Assembly: GCF_040807025.1 (NCBI RefSeq)
Contig: NC_090943.1
Span: forward strand, 792,356 to 856,355
Length of the DNA stretch: 64,000 nt
From: Struthio camelus
Lineage: Eukaryota > Chordata > Aves > Struthioniformes > Struthionidae
Direction: 5' to 3'
Part shown: positions 46,301-56,200 of the stretch, one piece after another
How the letters are laid out: each line of letters opens with the position of its first letter
How positions within the stretch are numbered: the stretch's first letter is position 1
Position numbers and translations under genes: made by a program
Notes under the pieces: model-generated
Told to the model about the DNA's origin: nothing
What the model saw: only the letters and a program-made list of their open reading frames with translations
Databases searched by the model: none

Positions 46301-49300
46301 GCTGCTCTGGCTCCTGCGTCCGGCCGGAGGCGGGGGCCCAGCTCGCTGCCGGCCCGGCCCAGCCCGGCCCCCTCCCCACCAGCTCCTGCAGGCTCCGCAG
46401 CGGGGAGCTCTCCGGCCACCCTTCTGCTGGAGCTACGGAGAGCAGCCCCTGTCACCCTGACCGCCCCGGGGCCCAGGCGTCCCCGAGCGCTGCAGCAGCG
46501 TCCACCTCGAGCCGGCAGGACCCCGGGCGCCGCCGCGACGCGCCCCGCTCCCGGCCGTGCTGCCAAGCCGCCTGGGCGGCCAGGAGCGGGGTGCAGCCAC
46601 CATTGGGGTGCAGCCCCCTCCCACGCTCGGGCACCCCGCGCTGCTCCGGCGGCAGAGCGGAGGCCCCACGCGGCAGGGCAGCGCGGCGTCTCGGCCCCGG
46701 CATGGCCCCGGCACTCACCGGGCTCCGCGCCGGCCGGCGAGCCGCCGAAGAGGAACGCCGGGATTTCCTTCACCAGCCGCAGCAGGGCGCCGAGGGGGAG
46801 GCGGCCGGGGGGCCCGGCATGCGCCCCCCGAGCCCGCCCGCGGCCGCCCCGTCGCCGTCCTCGCCGCTCGCGTGTCCCGCCGCGCCGGGGGTCCCCGTCG
46901 GCGCCGCCGCGGCCAGGGGCCGGCTCCCCGCCTGCAAACGCGGCGCCGTTGCGGGGCGGCGAGACCCCGGGGGCGGCGTCCTCCGTGCCGTGCCGCCGCC
47001 GCTTGCAGCAGCCGGCCGGCGTGCGACCGAGCCCCGCCGGCGTCTCCGAGCGGCCCCGACCGAGCGAGGCCAGCAGCCGGGACGTGCCCTCCGTCACCTC
47101 CCGGTGCAGCTCCTTCTGCCACTGCTGCAGCATCGCCCACTCCTCGGCGGAGAACCGCACCGCCACGTCCTCGAACGTCACCGGCGCCTGCCGAGAGACG
47201 GCGCGCGTCATGCAGCAACGGCCCCGCGCTGCAGCCGCCGCGCGCCCCGGCAGCGCCGCGGGGCGATGGTCTGGGGGCCACAGCGCATCAGCACACGTTG
47301 TCCCAGTGCACTGACACGCGTTGTCCCTGTGCACCGACCCGCACCAGCCTGGTGCACCGACACGTGTTGTCCCGGTGCACCGACACTCATCATCCCAGGA
47401 CACTGACACACATCGTCCCGGTGCAGCAATATGTGCCGTCCCAGCGTGCTGATACGCATCGTGCCGGAGCCTGGGAGCAGCTCATGCCCCCCCCAGGCCC
47501 CTGCCGGGCTCATCCTGGCTGCCTGTGGGCAAGGACGGACGGAGGGCAGCCCCTCCGGCAGAGCCCCTGCGCTGCAGGACTTACCCCTCTGGCAGGAGAG
47601 GTCAGAAACAGGAGCAGACCAGAGGAGGGAGATCATCCACCCGGGGCCAAAATTAGCAAATGAGGGTGTAAAATCAGCAAAGCAGCAGGGACAGGGTAAC
47701 CGAGAAGCAGCTTGCTCATTCAGAAGGAGGAAAAAGAGGGTCTGGGGTAAAGCAAAGCACGTCTTCAGGGCTGTTCGCGCTCCCCGATGGTGCGGCAGAG
47801 CCAGCCGACAAACCACGCGTGTCCGTGGGACCCCAGGGACGCCGTCGGCACCGCTGCAAGGGGACAGCCGGGACCAGAGCCGCCCTCCCCAGCGAAAGCT
47901 CCTCGAGGAGGACGGCGGGGGGAGCTCGGCCCCGCTGGCCCCTCGGCAGCCGTCCCGGCCCGGCACTGCCCGACGGCTGCAGCCGAGCCGCGGGAAGCTC
48001 GCGCGGCGGCGGCGAGAGCGCGGGAGCCGGCCGGCGCTCGGGCCGAGGGAGGCAGCGGCCGGCGACCTCGGGATCGGTTCTGCCCTCCCCGGCCACCACC
48101 CGCCCGAGCGCGTTTGCTGCCTGCCGAAGCCGCTGCGCTGACGTGATGCGAGCGGGCAGGTGTTGCCACGCTGCCTTCGTTAGCAAACAAAATCAGCTAC
48201 TGATAGAGGCCCTCGCTGCCGAGCGCCAGCAGGAATCCCGGCGCGCGGATGTGCCTTCCTGATGCCGCGCTCGCTTCCAGCACCGCTCACGCGAAATTTC
48301 GGGGCTCGCGCTCCATCACCGTTCCGGATGCATTTGGAAAGCCGTCAATCACGGCTCCTCGCCAGACCCGACCTGCGATGATTGCCCTGCCGAGGCCCAG
48401 GACGCAAAGCCCCTCGCCCCTGCCGCCCCGGGGCACTCCGGACACCTCCCCGCACCGGGGCGCTTTGCAGGAGCGGGCAGCGGAGCGCCCTGCCGCGGGA
48501 ACCCGGCACCCGGGGCTGCGGCCGGGCGCCCCCCGGCAGGAGCCGGCACCCGGGGCCGCGCACCGAGGCACGGCCGCGGGGGAGCCCCCGGCTGCCGCCC
48601 TGCCCGCGCGGCCGCCGCCGCGCCGTCCTCGCCCCGCGCAGGTGTCCCAGCACAGCCTCGCGCCGTGCCGCTCGCCGACGCGTCTGTGTGCGTTTCACGC
48701 TCCCTCGGGGATGACGTGACATAACGTGGCCTGACACCCTGATATTTGCGGCCGAAGTAACTTTGTCAAACCTTTAATTGCGCGCGCTGGCTGGGCGGGT
48801 GCCCTGCGCAACGTGTGATCGTTGCTCGCGGCTCCCTGGCACCCTGGCTGTCCCGGTTACATCAATTATGCAAAGATTTGCCAAGAAAACATTTCATTTC
48901 GGGGCCGGGGGGGGGGGGGGGGATTTGCCGTCCTTCCACAGCGCTCACCCAAGGGTCTTAGCACAGCGGGGAAGGACGACCGGCTCCCGCTCCCAAACCC
49001 CGCAGCAAGGAGGCAACTCTCACCGCAGCCGATGCACGGCCGCCCCGTCTGTGGTTTCCGTCGGCGCAGAAACGCAGGAGCCGTGCGGGACGGCGGGCAC
49101 AGCCGTGCCCGGCACGCGGCCGTCCCGGCAGCGAGGCAGCTCGCGCCTCCCCGGCGCAGCGCAGACCGAGCTCAGCGCCCACCGCTCTCGCCCGCAGCAG
49201 CCGCGGCGCTGACCCCCCCTCCCTGGCCCCTGGGGCACTAAGCACCCTCCAGCCCGGGGAGGGGGACAGGGGGCTCCGGGTGTCCGCGGAGGGATGGTGC

Positions 49301-49864
49301 AGACAAACATCCCTCCTCGGCCGGCAATCAACTTGCTCCGAGCAGGGGATGGATGAAGGCCAGCCCCTAATTCACGGCTGCAGCCCTCACGTCTAGGGCT
49401 GCATCCTGGCTCACAGCAGCCGCTCGGCGCGCCGCAGGCTCCTGGCCGGCCCTCGGCAAGCCCCGCGCATCTCCCCCCAGCCTGCCCCTAAACATGGGTG
49501 CGTTGTGCACGCACCCAAAAGGTTGCACCAGGCAGAGAAAAGGCAACGGCGAGTAAGAGGGTCTCTCCAAGCCCGCCGGTGGCCAGGCGCAGGCTCGGAG
49601 GGGCTGCGCGAACCTCGCTGCCTCCGAGAAGGTATCTCCTCCGCTGGGCGATTTCGGACGGGCGGGCGGTCTCCCGGCCACTCTCCCCTCGTCCTCAGCG
49701 TCGCCCCCCGGGGGGGGGGGCGGGTCGCTCCGCATCCTGCTGCCCGCCAGCAGGGCCCCCCCGGCCCGGCCCCGGCCCCCGCACCCCCCGGCAGCCGGCC
49801 CGGCCCCGCTCGCCGCCCCCCGGCCGCGTCCCGCCGCTGCTCCTACCTGGGCAGCCGAGGCCAT
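40110..49864 (-). CDS. KRBA1: KRBA1, KRAB-A domain containing 1
   Basis: Exons (minus): 49864-49847 (MASAAQ), 47187-47061 (KRAB, 127 bp), 46931-46719, 46432-46262, 44178-44038, 43849-43757, 43571-43479, 42694-42554, 42291-42025 (or to 42154), 41791-41468, 41283-41137, 40966-40110. After exon 1 (phase 0) every junction is phase 1. The 129 bp between KRAB and the next exon is also open; reading through gives 906 aa. Identity rests on features shared with human KRBA1: KRAB without zinc fingers; LVKEIPAFLFGG (human LVKEIPEFLFG); dispersed KRBA1 repeats such as SPLQGLLSC, CPLRGLERCLRAI and APLRSLLECLEAI; and a C-terminal Cys-x-Cys followed by a Leu/Arg coiled coil (about 660-710). The KRAB end is divergent (HREVTEGTSRLLASLG). 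The last exon has an L1-ORF1-like segment and a poly-Arg run. KRBA1 is a poorly characterised, presumably nuclear protein. Exons in the 2 kb gap 46.26-44.18 kb may be missing. Confidence 0.85.
40318..40356. repeat. CGG trinucleotide run coding poly-Arg in KRBA1
   Basis: A nearly perfect CGG/GGC run in the final KRBA1 exon. On the minus strand it reads CGC/CGT codons and gives about ten consecutive arginines preceded by His-His-Arg-Arg-His. Length is likely variable between individuals. Confidence 0.85.
42720..43182. repeat. 16-bp minisatellite in a KRBA1 intron
   Basis: About 29 tandem copies of CAGGGATGCGACATCC with point variants (AAGCGACATCT, GATGCGACAACT). It ends about 25 bp from the acceptor of the 42694 exon, so it forms nearly the whole branch-point region of that intron. 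Because 16 is not a multiple of 3, it produces related open frames in all frames. Confidence 0.95.
44265..44890. repeat. Minisatellite of about 29-31 bp in a KRBA1 intron
   Basis: About 20 irregular copies of a unit like CAGGGATGCCCCCAGGGACC followed by AGACCCCCC. Homopolymer C runs change length from unit to unit. It begins about 90 bp upstream (in gene sense) of the exon starting at 44178. Confidence 0.9.
45165..45322. repeat. 15-bp minisatellite in a KRBA1 intron
   Basis: About ten copies of GAGATGCTGCACGTG with variants (GAGACGTTGCACGCG). The period is a multiple of 3, so it keeps a Glu-Met-Leu-His-Val frame open on the strand opposite to the gene. Confidence 0.93.
45790..46258. repeat. 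20-bp minisatellite in a KRBA1 intron
   Basis: About 23 copies of TGCTGCATGATGCCATGCCG, more degenerate at the left end. It abuts the donor of the 46432-46262 exon: the repeat starts within a few bases of the splice site. It produces His/Cys/Met-rich open frames that are not genes. Confidence 0.95.
47298..47465. repeat. 23-bp minisatellite in KRBA1 intron 1
   Basis: About seven to eight copies of TTGTCCCGGTGCACCGACAC plus three bases, with 21- and 25-bp variants. It lies about 110 bp upstream, in gene sense, of the KRAB exon. Confidence 0.88.
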
Positions 49865-49900
49865 GGTGCGGCCGCGCTGCGCTCCCGGCGCCGCTGGGTA
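49640..49900 (-). promoter_or_regulatory. CpG-island promoter of KRBA1
   Basis: A GC- and CpG-rich block surrounds the KRBA1 start codon (ATG at 49864) and its GTAGGA donor. On the upstream side it passes directly into a G-rich minisatellite. No TATA box is seen. The further sequence down to the KRAB exon (47190-49840, intron 1) is CpG-rich with no other exon recognised and has a G homopolymer near 48908. Confidence 0.6.
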
Positions 49901-49904
49901 CCGG

Positions 49905-50830
49905 CGGGGAGGGACGGGGAGGAGGAGGCGAGGATGGATGGGGAGGGACGGGGGGGAGGAGGTGAGGATGGACGGGGAGGGACGGGGGGGGAGGAGGTGA
50001 GGATGGACGGGGAGGGATGGGGAGGAGGAGGTGAGGATGGACGGGGAGGGATGGGGAGGGAGGAGACGAGGATGGACGGGGCGGGACGGGGAGGGAGGAG
50101 GTGAGGATGGACGGGGAGGGACGGGGGGGGGAGGAGGTGAGGATGGACGGGGAGGGACGGGGAGGGAGGAGGTGAGGATGGACGGGGAGGGACGGGGGGG
50201 AAGGAGGCGAGGATGGACGGGGAAGGACGGGGACAGATGGGACAGGGAGCGACTGGATGGGACGGGAGGGATGGGATGGGGCAGATGGGGTGGGATGGGA
50301 CGGGGACGGGACCAGAGAGGACGGGATGGGATGGGACAGAGAGGGACGGGATGGATGGGGCGGGATGGGACGGGATGGGATGGGCACGGACCGGACCGGC
50401 ACAGCACGAACCGGACCGGACCGGCACAGACCAGCATGGCACAGCACGAACCGGACCGGACCGGCACGGACCAGCATGGCATGAACCGGACCAGACCGGA
50501 CCCGCACAGTACAGCACAGACTGGACTGGACCGCACAGTTACAGACCAGCACAGCACAGACCGGACCGGACTGGACCGCACAGTTACGGACCGACGCAGC
50601 ACGGCACGGACCGGCACGAACCAGCACGGACCAGAACAGCACAGCACAGACCGGGATGGCACGGGCAGTTGCAGATCAGACCGGACCGGCACAGAACGGA
50701 CCAGACCAGCACAGCACGGACCGGGACAGCACGGACAGTTACGGACCAGACTGGCACGGCACAGACCGGCCTGGCTCGGCACGGACCGGTACAGCACAGC
50801 CCGGCACGGCTCAGCACGGCTCGGCAGGGC
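49905..50830. repeat. G-rich minisatellites upstream of KRBA1
   Basis: Two adjoining arrays. 49905-50235 has about nine to ten copies of a 30-36-bp unit like GGATGGACGGGGAGGGACGG plus GGAGGAGGTGA, running into GGGATGGGAC-type repeats to about 50390. 50390-50830 has irregular repeats of GGACCGGCACAG and CAGCACGGACC. The first array has G runs of three to eight on plus, a pattern able to form G-quadruplexes. The long frames here come from the repeats. Confidence 0.9.
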
Positions 50831-51015
50831 CGGCGGACCACAGCGCCCAGCAGCCCCAGCCCGGGGTGGCACTACCCGCAGGCCCGGGACACCAGGGGGC
50901 TGTGGCGGGGGGGGGCAGGCTGGGGCAGGGGGATCCTTCGGGGGGGCAGAGGGACGGGGAGCACGGGGCGGGGGACGAGGAGAGTGGGGGGGGACGGGGA
51001 GAGTAGGAGGGGAGG

Positions 51016-52905
51016 AATATAAGGACATTGTCAGAGTGTGCAGGGATGCAACAAGGAAGCCTCAGGCCCACTTGGAGTTCAATCTGGCAAGGGATGTCAA
51101 GGACAACAAGAAGGGGTTCTTCAAACACATCCAGAGCAAAAGGAAGACTAGGGACAATGTGGGCCCGCTGCTGAAGGGGGCGGGTGCCCTGGTGATGAGG
51201 GATACAGAGAAGGCAGAGTTGCTGAATGCCTTCTTTGCTGCAGTCTTCACTGCTAAGGCCAGTCCTGAGGAATTCCAGACCTTGGGGACAAGAGAGGAAG
51301 GCTGGAGAAAGGAAGACTCTCCCTTGGTGGAGGAGGATTGGGTTAGAGATCCTTTGTGCAAACCTGACATCCACAACTCCATGGGCCCCGATGGGATGCA
51401 CCCACGAGTGCTGAGGGAGCTGGCGGATGTTATCGCTAGGCCACTCTCCATCACCTTTGAAAGGTCCTGGAGATCAGGAGAGGTGCCTGAGGACTGGAAG
51501 AAAGCCAATGTCACCCCAGTCTTCAAAAAGGGCAAGAAGGAGGAGCCAGGGAACTCCAGGCCTGTCAGCCTCCCCTCCATCCCTGGAAAGGTGATGGAAC
51601 AGCTCATCCTGAAGGTCCTCACTAAGCATCTGGAGGACAAGAAGGTGATCAGGAGTAGTCAGCATGGATCCACCAAGAGGAAATCATGCTTGACCAATCT
51701 GAGTGCCTTCTCTGGTGGAATGACTGGCTGGGTAGAGGAGGGGAGAGCAGTGGATGTTGTCTACCTGGACTACAGCAAGGCTTTTGACACTGTCTCCCAT
51801 CACATCCTCGTAGGTAAACTCAGGAAGTGAGGGTTGGATGAGTGGAGGGTGAGGTGGATTGAGAACTGGCTGGATGGCCGAGCTCAGAGGGTTGTGATCA
51901 GTGGCGCAGAGTCAAGTTGGAGGCCTGTAGCTAGAGGTGTCCCCCAGGGGTCACCACTGGGTCCAGTCTTGTTCAACTATTGCATCAATGTGCTGGAGGA
52001 AGGGACAGCGTGCACCCTCAGCAAGTTTGCTGATGATCCAAATCTGGGAGGAGTGGCTGACACACCAGAGGGCTGTGCTGCCATTCAGAGGGACCTGGAC
52101 AGGCTGGAGAGGTGGGCGGAGGGGAACCTCATGGAGTTCAACAAAGGCAAGTGCAGGGTCCTGCCCCTGGGGAGGAAGAACCCCAGGCAGCAGGACAGGC
52201 AGGGGGCTGGCCTGCTGGAAAGCAGCCCTGCAGAGAAGGACCTGGGAGTGCTGGTGGACAACAAGTTGACCATGAGCCAGCAGTGTGGCCTTGTGGCCAA
52301 GAAGGCCAATGGTCTCCTGGGGTGCATGAGGCAGAGTGTTGCCAGCAGGTGGAGGGAGGTGATCCTGCCCCTCTCCTCAGCCCTGGGGAGGCCTCACCTG
52401 GAGTACTGTGTCCAGTTCTGGGCTCCCCAGCACGAGACATGGCACTCCTGGAGAGAGTGCAGCGGAGGGCTACCAAGATGATTAGAGGGCTGGAGCATCT
52501 CTCCTATGAAGAAAGGCTGAGGGTGCTGGGCCTGTTCAGCCTGGGGAAGAGAAGATTGAGAGGGGATCTCCTCAATGTGTACAAGTATCTGAAGGGGGGG
52601 TGTCGAGAGGATGAGGCCAGCCTCTTCTCCGTGGTGCCCAGCGACAGGACAAGAGGCAACGGGCACAAACTGAACCACAGGAAGTTCCACCTAAACCTGA
52701 GGAAAAACTTCTTGACCGTGAGGGTGACCGAGCCCTGGCCCAGGTTGCCCAGAGAGGCGGTGGAGTCTCCTTCGCTGGAGATCTTCAAAACCCGCCTGGA
52801 CGCGGTCCTGGGCAACGTGCTCTGAGGACGCTGCTGGAGCAGGAGGTCGGACTGGACGATCTCCAGAGGTCCCTGCCAACCTCGGCCCTCCTGTGAGTCT
52901 GCGAG
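51016..52905 (+). mobile_element. CR1 LINE, 5'-truncated, with reverse transcriptase
   Basis: About 1.9 kb of CR1 non-LTR retrotransposon. The translation starts in the region before the reverse transcriptase (DVKDNKKGFFKHIQSK). It shows MGPDGMHPRVLREL, the RT motif YLDYSKAFDTVSH and the catalytic FADD (FADDPNLGG), and ends with the CR1 C-terminus ([19 protein letters not shown]...). The endonuclease part and 5' end are missing. There is one in-frame TGA at about 51828-51830 and one frameshift near 52435, so it is inactive but not ancient. The 3' end shows CTCCAGAGGTCCCTGCCAAC and degenerate TCCTGTGAGTCTGCGA, equivalent to the ATTCTRTG terminal repeats. Such copies move by target-primed reverse transcription and leave no clear target duplication. 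Confidence 0.95.
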
Positions 52906-52919
52906 CGGGGGGGGGGGGG

Positions 52920-53259
52920 GGGGACAGGAGGGGCCGGACCCCCCCCTCCCCGCCGCCGCCGCCGCAGCGCTCGGCCCAGCCCGGCCCGCGGCGCCTCCGC
53001 CTCGCCCGGCAGGGTCCGGCCCGGCCTGGCCGCGGGGACCGGCGCTCGGCGGCGCCCCCTGGCGGCCCGGCGGGCGGCGGCGGCCGCAGCTCCCCCCCCG
53101 CCCCGTGTCCCCACGCCCGTCACGGCGCTCGGCGGCGCCCCCTGGCGGCCCGGCGGGCGGCGGCCGCAGCTCCCCCCCGCCCCGTGTCCCCACGCCCGTC
53201 ACGGCGCTCGGCGGCGCCCCCTGGCGGCCCGGCGGGCGGCGGCGGCGGCGGCGGCGGCC
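52920..53259 (+). promoter_or_regulatory. CpG-island promoter of the DUF3669/KRAB zinc-finger gene
   Basis: A very GC-rich block lies between the CR1 end and the start codon at 53260. There is no TATA box. Its right half is a promoter-internal tandem repeat carrying CTCF-like sites. Confidence 0.7.
53041..53241. repeat. Promoter tandem repeat (about 80 bp) with three CTCF-like motifs
   Basis: Units start at 53041, 53124 and 53203 (spacing 83 and 79 bp; the third is partial). Each contains GCGCCCCCTGGCGGCC, at 53052-53067, 53135-53150 and 53214-53229. The reverse complement includes CCGCCAGGGGGCGC, which fits the vertebrate CTCF core CC(A/G)(C/G)(C/T)AG(G/A)(G/T)GGC(G/A) at every position. 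The three motifs share one orientation and lie within 210 bp upstream of the start codon. Confidence 0.85.
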
Positions 53260-56200
53260 ATGTCCCGCCGGGGCCCCGCTCAGGTAGGGGCCGGCCGCGG
53301 GCCTGCGCCGCGCCGGGCCGCAGCCAGGGCCCGGAACCGGGGCCCGGACCGGGAGCGACCCAGCCTGCCGCTGCCCCCGGCCGGGAGCGACCGTGCTGCC
53401 TGGCCCCGGCCCCGGCCCCGGCCCCGGCCCCGGCCCCGGCCCCGGCCCCGGGGACATCGCCGTCCGGCCCTCCCGCCCCGGCTGCGCCACAGGCGGCGGG
53501 CGTGTGGGGCTGGGGGATGTGAGGCCGGGGGGGCCTCGGGGGGGGTAGTGCCGTGGGGCCGGGGGATGTGGGGCCGGGGGGGGCCGGGGGCGGCTAGTGC
53601 CATGGGGCCGGGGGATGTGGGGCTGGGGGGGGCAGTGCCATGGGGCTGGGGGATGTGGGGCTGGGGGGGGCCAGTGCCGTGGGGCTGGGGGGGGCCAGTG
53701 CCGTGGGGCTGGGGGATGTGGGGCTGGGAGATGTGGGGCCGGGGGGGCCCCGGGGGCGGCTAGTGCCATGGGGCTGGGGGATGTGGGGCTGGGGGATGCG
53801 GGGCCGGGGGGGGTCCTGGGGAGGGCTAGTGTTGAGGGGCTGGGGGATATGGGGCCAGGGGGGGCTAGTGCCGTGGGGCTGGGGGATGTGGTGCCGGGGG
53901 GGGCCAGTGCCGTGGGGCTGGGGGATGTGGTGCCGGGGGGGGGCTAGTGTCAAGGGGCTGGGGGATATGGGGCTGGGGGGGGAGGGGGGGCTAGTGCCGA
54001 GGGGCTGGGGGATATGGGGCCAGGGGGGCCCGGGAGGTGCCAGTCCTGAGGTTGTGGCACTAGTGGTGGTCCCTTTGCGGGGGGTGATCCTGGGAGTATG
54101 TGGGACTGGGGGGGGGTCCTCTTGGGGGTGCCAGTCATGGGCCTGGGGAGAGTGTCTTGTGGGGGTGCTGGTCCCATGGGGGTGTGGGGCTGGAGGTTCC
54201 CCTTGGGGGGAATCAGTCCCGTGGGGCTGGGCGGGGGTCCCCTGGGGGTACTGGTCTCAAGGGTGTCAGGCTAGGGGGTGCCCTTAGGGGGGTGCCAGTC
54301 CAGGGGGTTGGGGGCTCTGGGGGAGTCCCCTTAGGAGGTGCCAGTGCCTGGGGTGGATGTGGGGCTTGGGAGGGGACCCTCATGAGGGGAACCCCTTGGA
54401 GCTGCCAAGGTCTGGGGGATCCCCTGGGGGGCTTGGGGGGCTCCCCCTGCGGGTGCCAGGGCCCAGGAGGAGCTGTGGGGCTTGGGGATGGTCCCCTTGG
54501 GGGTGCTGATCCCTGCAGGGGCACCTGGAGGCCATGGGCCATGCCCTATGCCATGGCCGTAGGACCTCACCCTCTTTCTTTCGTCTGTCACTTCCCTCCC
54601 AGGTCTCGGCGTGGGACTCGGGCACTGGCAAGCGTGTGCCGGTGCGGGCCATGGGGCCGCGGGCCGCCGCGGGGCAGGCCGAGGCCCACACCCAGCAGCT
54701 GCAGGAGCTGCGGAGCCGGACGGAGAGGGCTGAGCGGAGGCTCCTGGCCTGCGAGAACCTGGTGGGGGAGCTGGGCAGCCACGTGGCTGCGCTGGGCACC
54801 CTCCTCCAGGGCTACGGGCAGCTCCAGCAGCGCCTGGACAATGTGGAGAACCTGCTGAAGAACAGGAACTTTTGGATCCTGCGGCTGCCGCCAGGCACCC
54901 GGGGCGAGGTCCCCAAGGTGAGGGTCCAGCCTGGCACCAGCGGCAGCCAAGTCCCTGAGCCCCCTTGCGCCATGGTTAAAGCCTCAGGCAGGCGCTGCGG
55001 CTCGGCGGGTGCAGGAAGGGGGGCTCGTTTGGGGTGACCGCCCCACGCTCACGCGCTGCCCCCCAGCGCTCTGGGGCCTGCTGCTCCGCGCCGTGCGAAC
55101 GGCAGTAACGAGCCCTGGGGCTGCACTGCCTGAGCCTCGAGGCGCAGAAGCCAAACGCCGATGCTCCCTTGGCGTTGCCTGCCTTGAGGGAGCTGCGCAG
55201 AGACCGCACCCAGCGTGCGGCTAACCAACAAGCAGGCCACGTGGGGTCCCTATGGCAGGAAGGGGTGGATGAGTGGGCTCCTACGCAGGTAGGCCGACTG
55301 GAGAGGGGTGTCTGCCAGACCAGCAAAGCCCCCTCTCTGTTTTCAGGATACTGGAGACAAACTTTCTGCCACAATTAGATGTCGCAGCCTGGTTTTCCTG
55401 AATGCAGAATTCAAAAAGGAAAGAAGAGAGAGTGATCAGAAGCTTCTAGTATTTATAGCGGTCTGCCATGTTTGTGGTGGCTCTCCCTTGGTCCGCGCAC
55501 ACATCTGTACCCCACGCTCCGCAGGGCCTGCCCCAGCGCTCTGCCAGTGGGAGTGAGCTGTGCTGCAAATCCCACTTGGAGGCTTCCAGGCCCCCTGGCA
55601 ATTTGTGAGCTCTGGGAGTGGGCAGGGGCCATCTGCCGGCTTTGAATTGCTGGCGCTTGGAAGGCCAAGGGCAGGGCTGAGCGGCTGTGGAGGTGGTTTG
55701 GGAAACGTCAGAGTGATCTTAACAGTGGGTTTAGGTGGCCGAGCACCTGTGACTCTTACAAAACTTATAATTCACAAGCCCCAATCAGGCAAGTTGTGTT
55801 TTTCTCTCTGTCTGTCCTGAGCCTCCTATGACCAAAGCCAAACACACTGTGTATGTGCAGTTTCCATTTTTTCGTAACTGCAGCAGAACCTGAGGACGTA
55901 ACGCTTGTGATTCCAGGTGCCGGTCACGTTTGATGACATTTCGGTGTACTTCAATGAGCAGGAGTGGGAGAGACTGGACAGCTGGCAGAAGGATCTGTAC
56001 AGGGCTGTGATGAGGGGGAACTATGAGACCCTGATCTCCCTGGGTAAGGCACAGACTCTAATCTCGCTGGGTTTACTCCTCTGAACGAGCCTCTTTTCAG
56101 CGTAGGCTGCACTGTTTCCCACTGCAGTCTGTCTGTTGGTCTGCCTTGTGGGGCTGGATGCCAGTAGCTGGCAGAACCTTTCCTGGGTGGTCAGACCCAA

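Noticed and set aside
45569-46379. His/Ala/Cys-rich frames on both strands
   Set aside because: Produced by the 20-bp intronic minisatellite; only the 46432-46262 part is exon, in another context.
50886-50901. Another CTCF-like motif (ACACCAGGGGGCTG)
   Set aside because: Several mismatches to the core and a single copy; not comparable with the promoter triplet.
49367-51028. 553-aa minus frame, Pro/Ser/His-rich
   Set aside because: Complement of the G-rich minisatellites; no domain or conserved context.
50031-51830. 599-aa plus frame as one protein
   Set aside because: An accidental join of a G-rich minisatellite frame with the CR1 LINE coding region.
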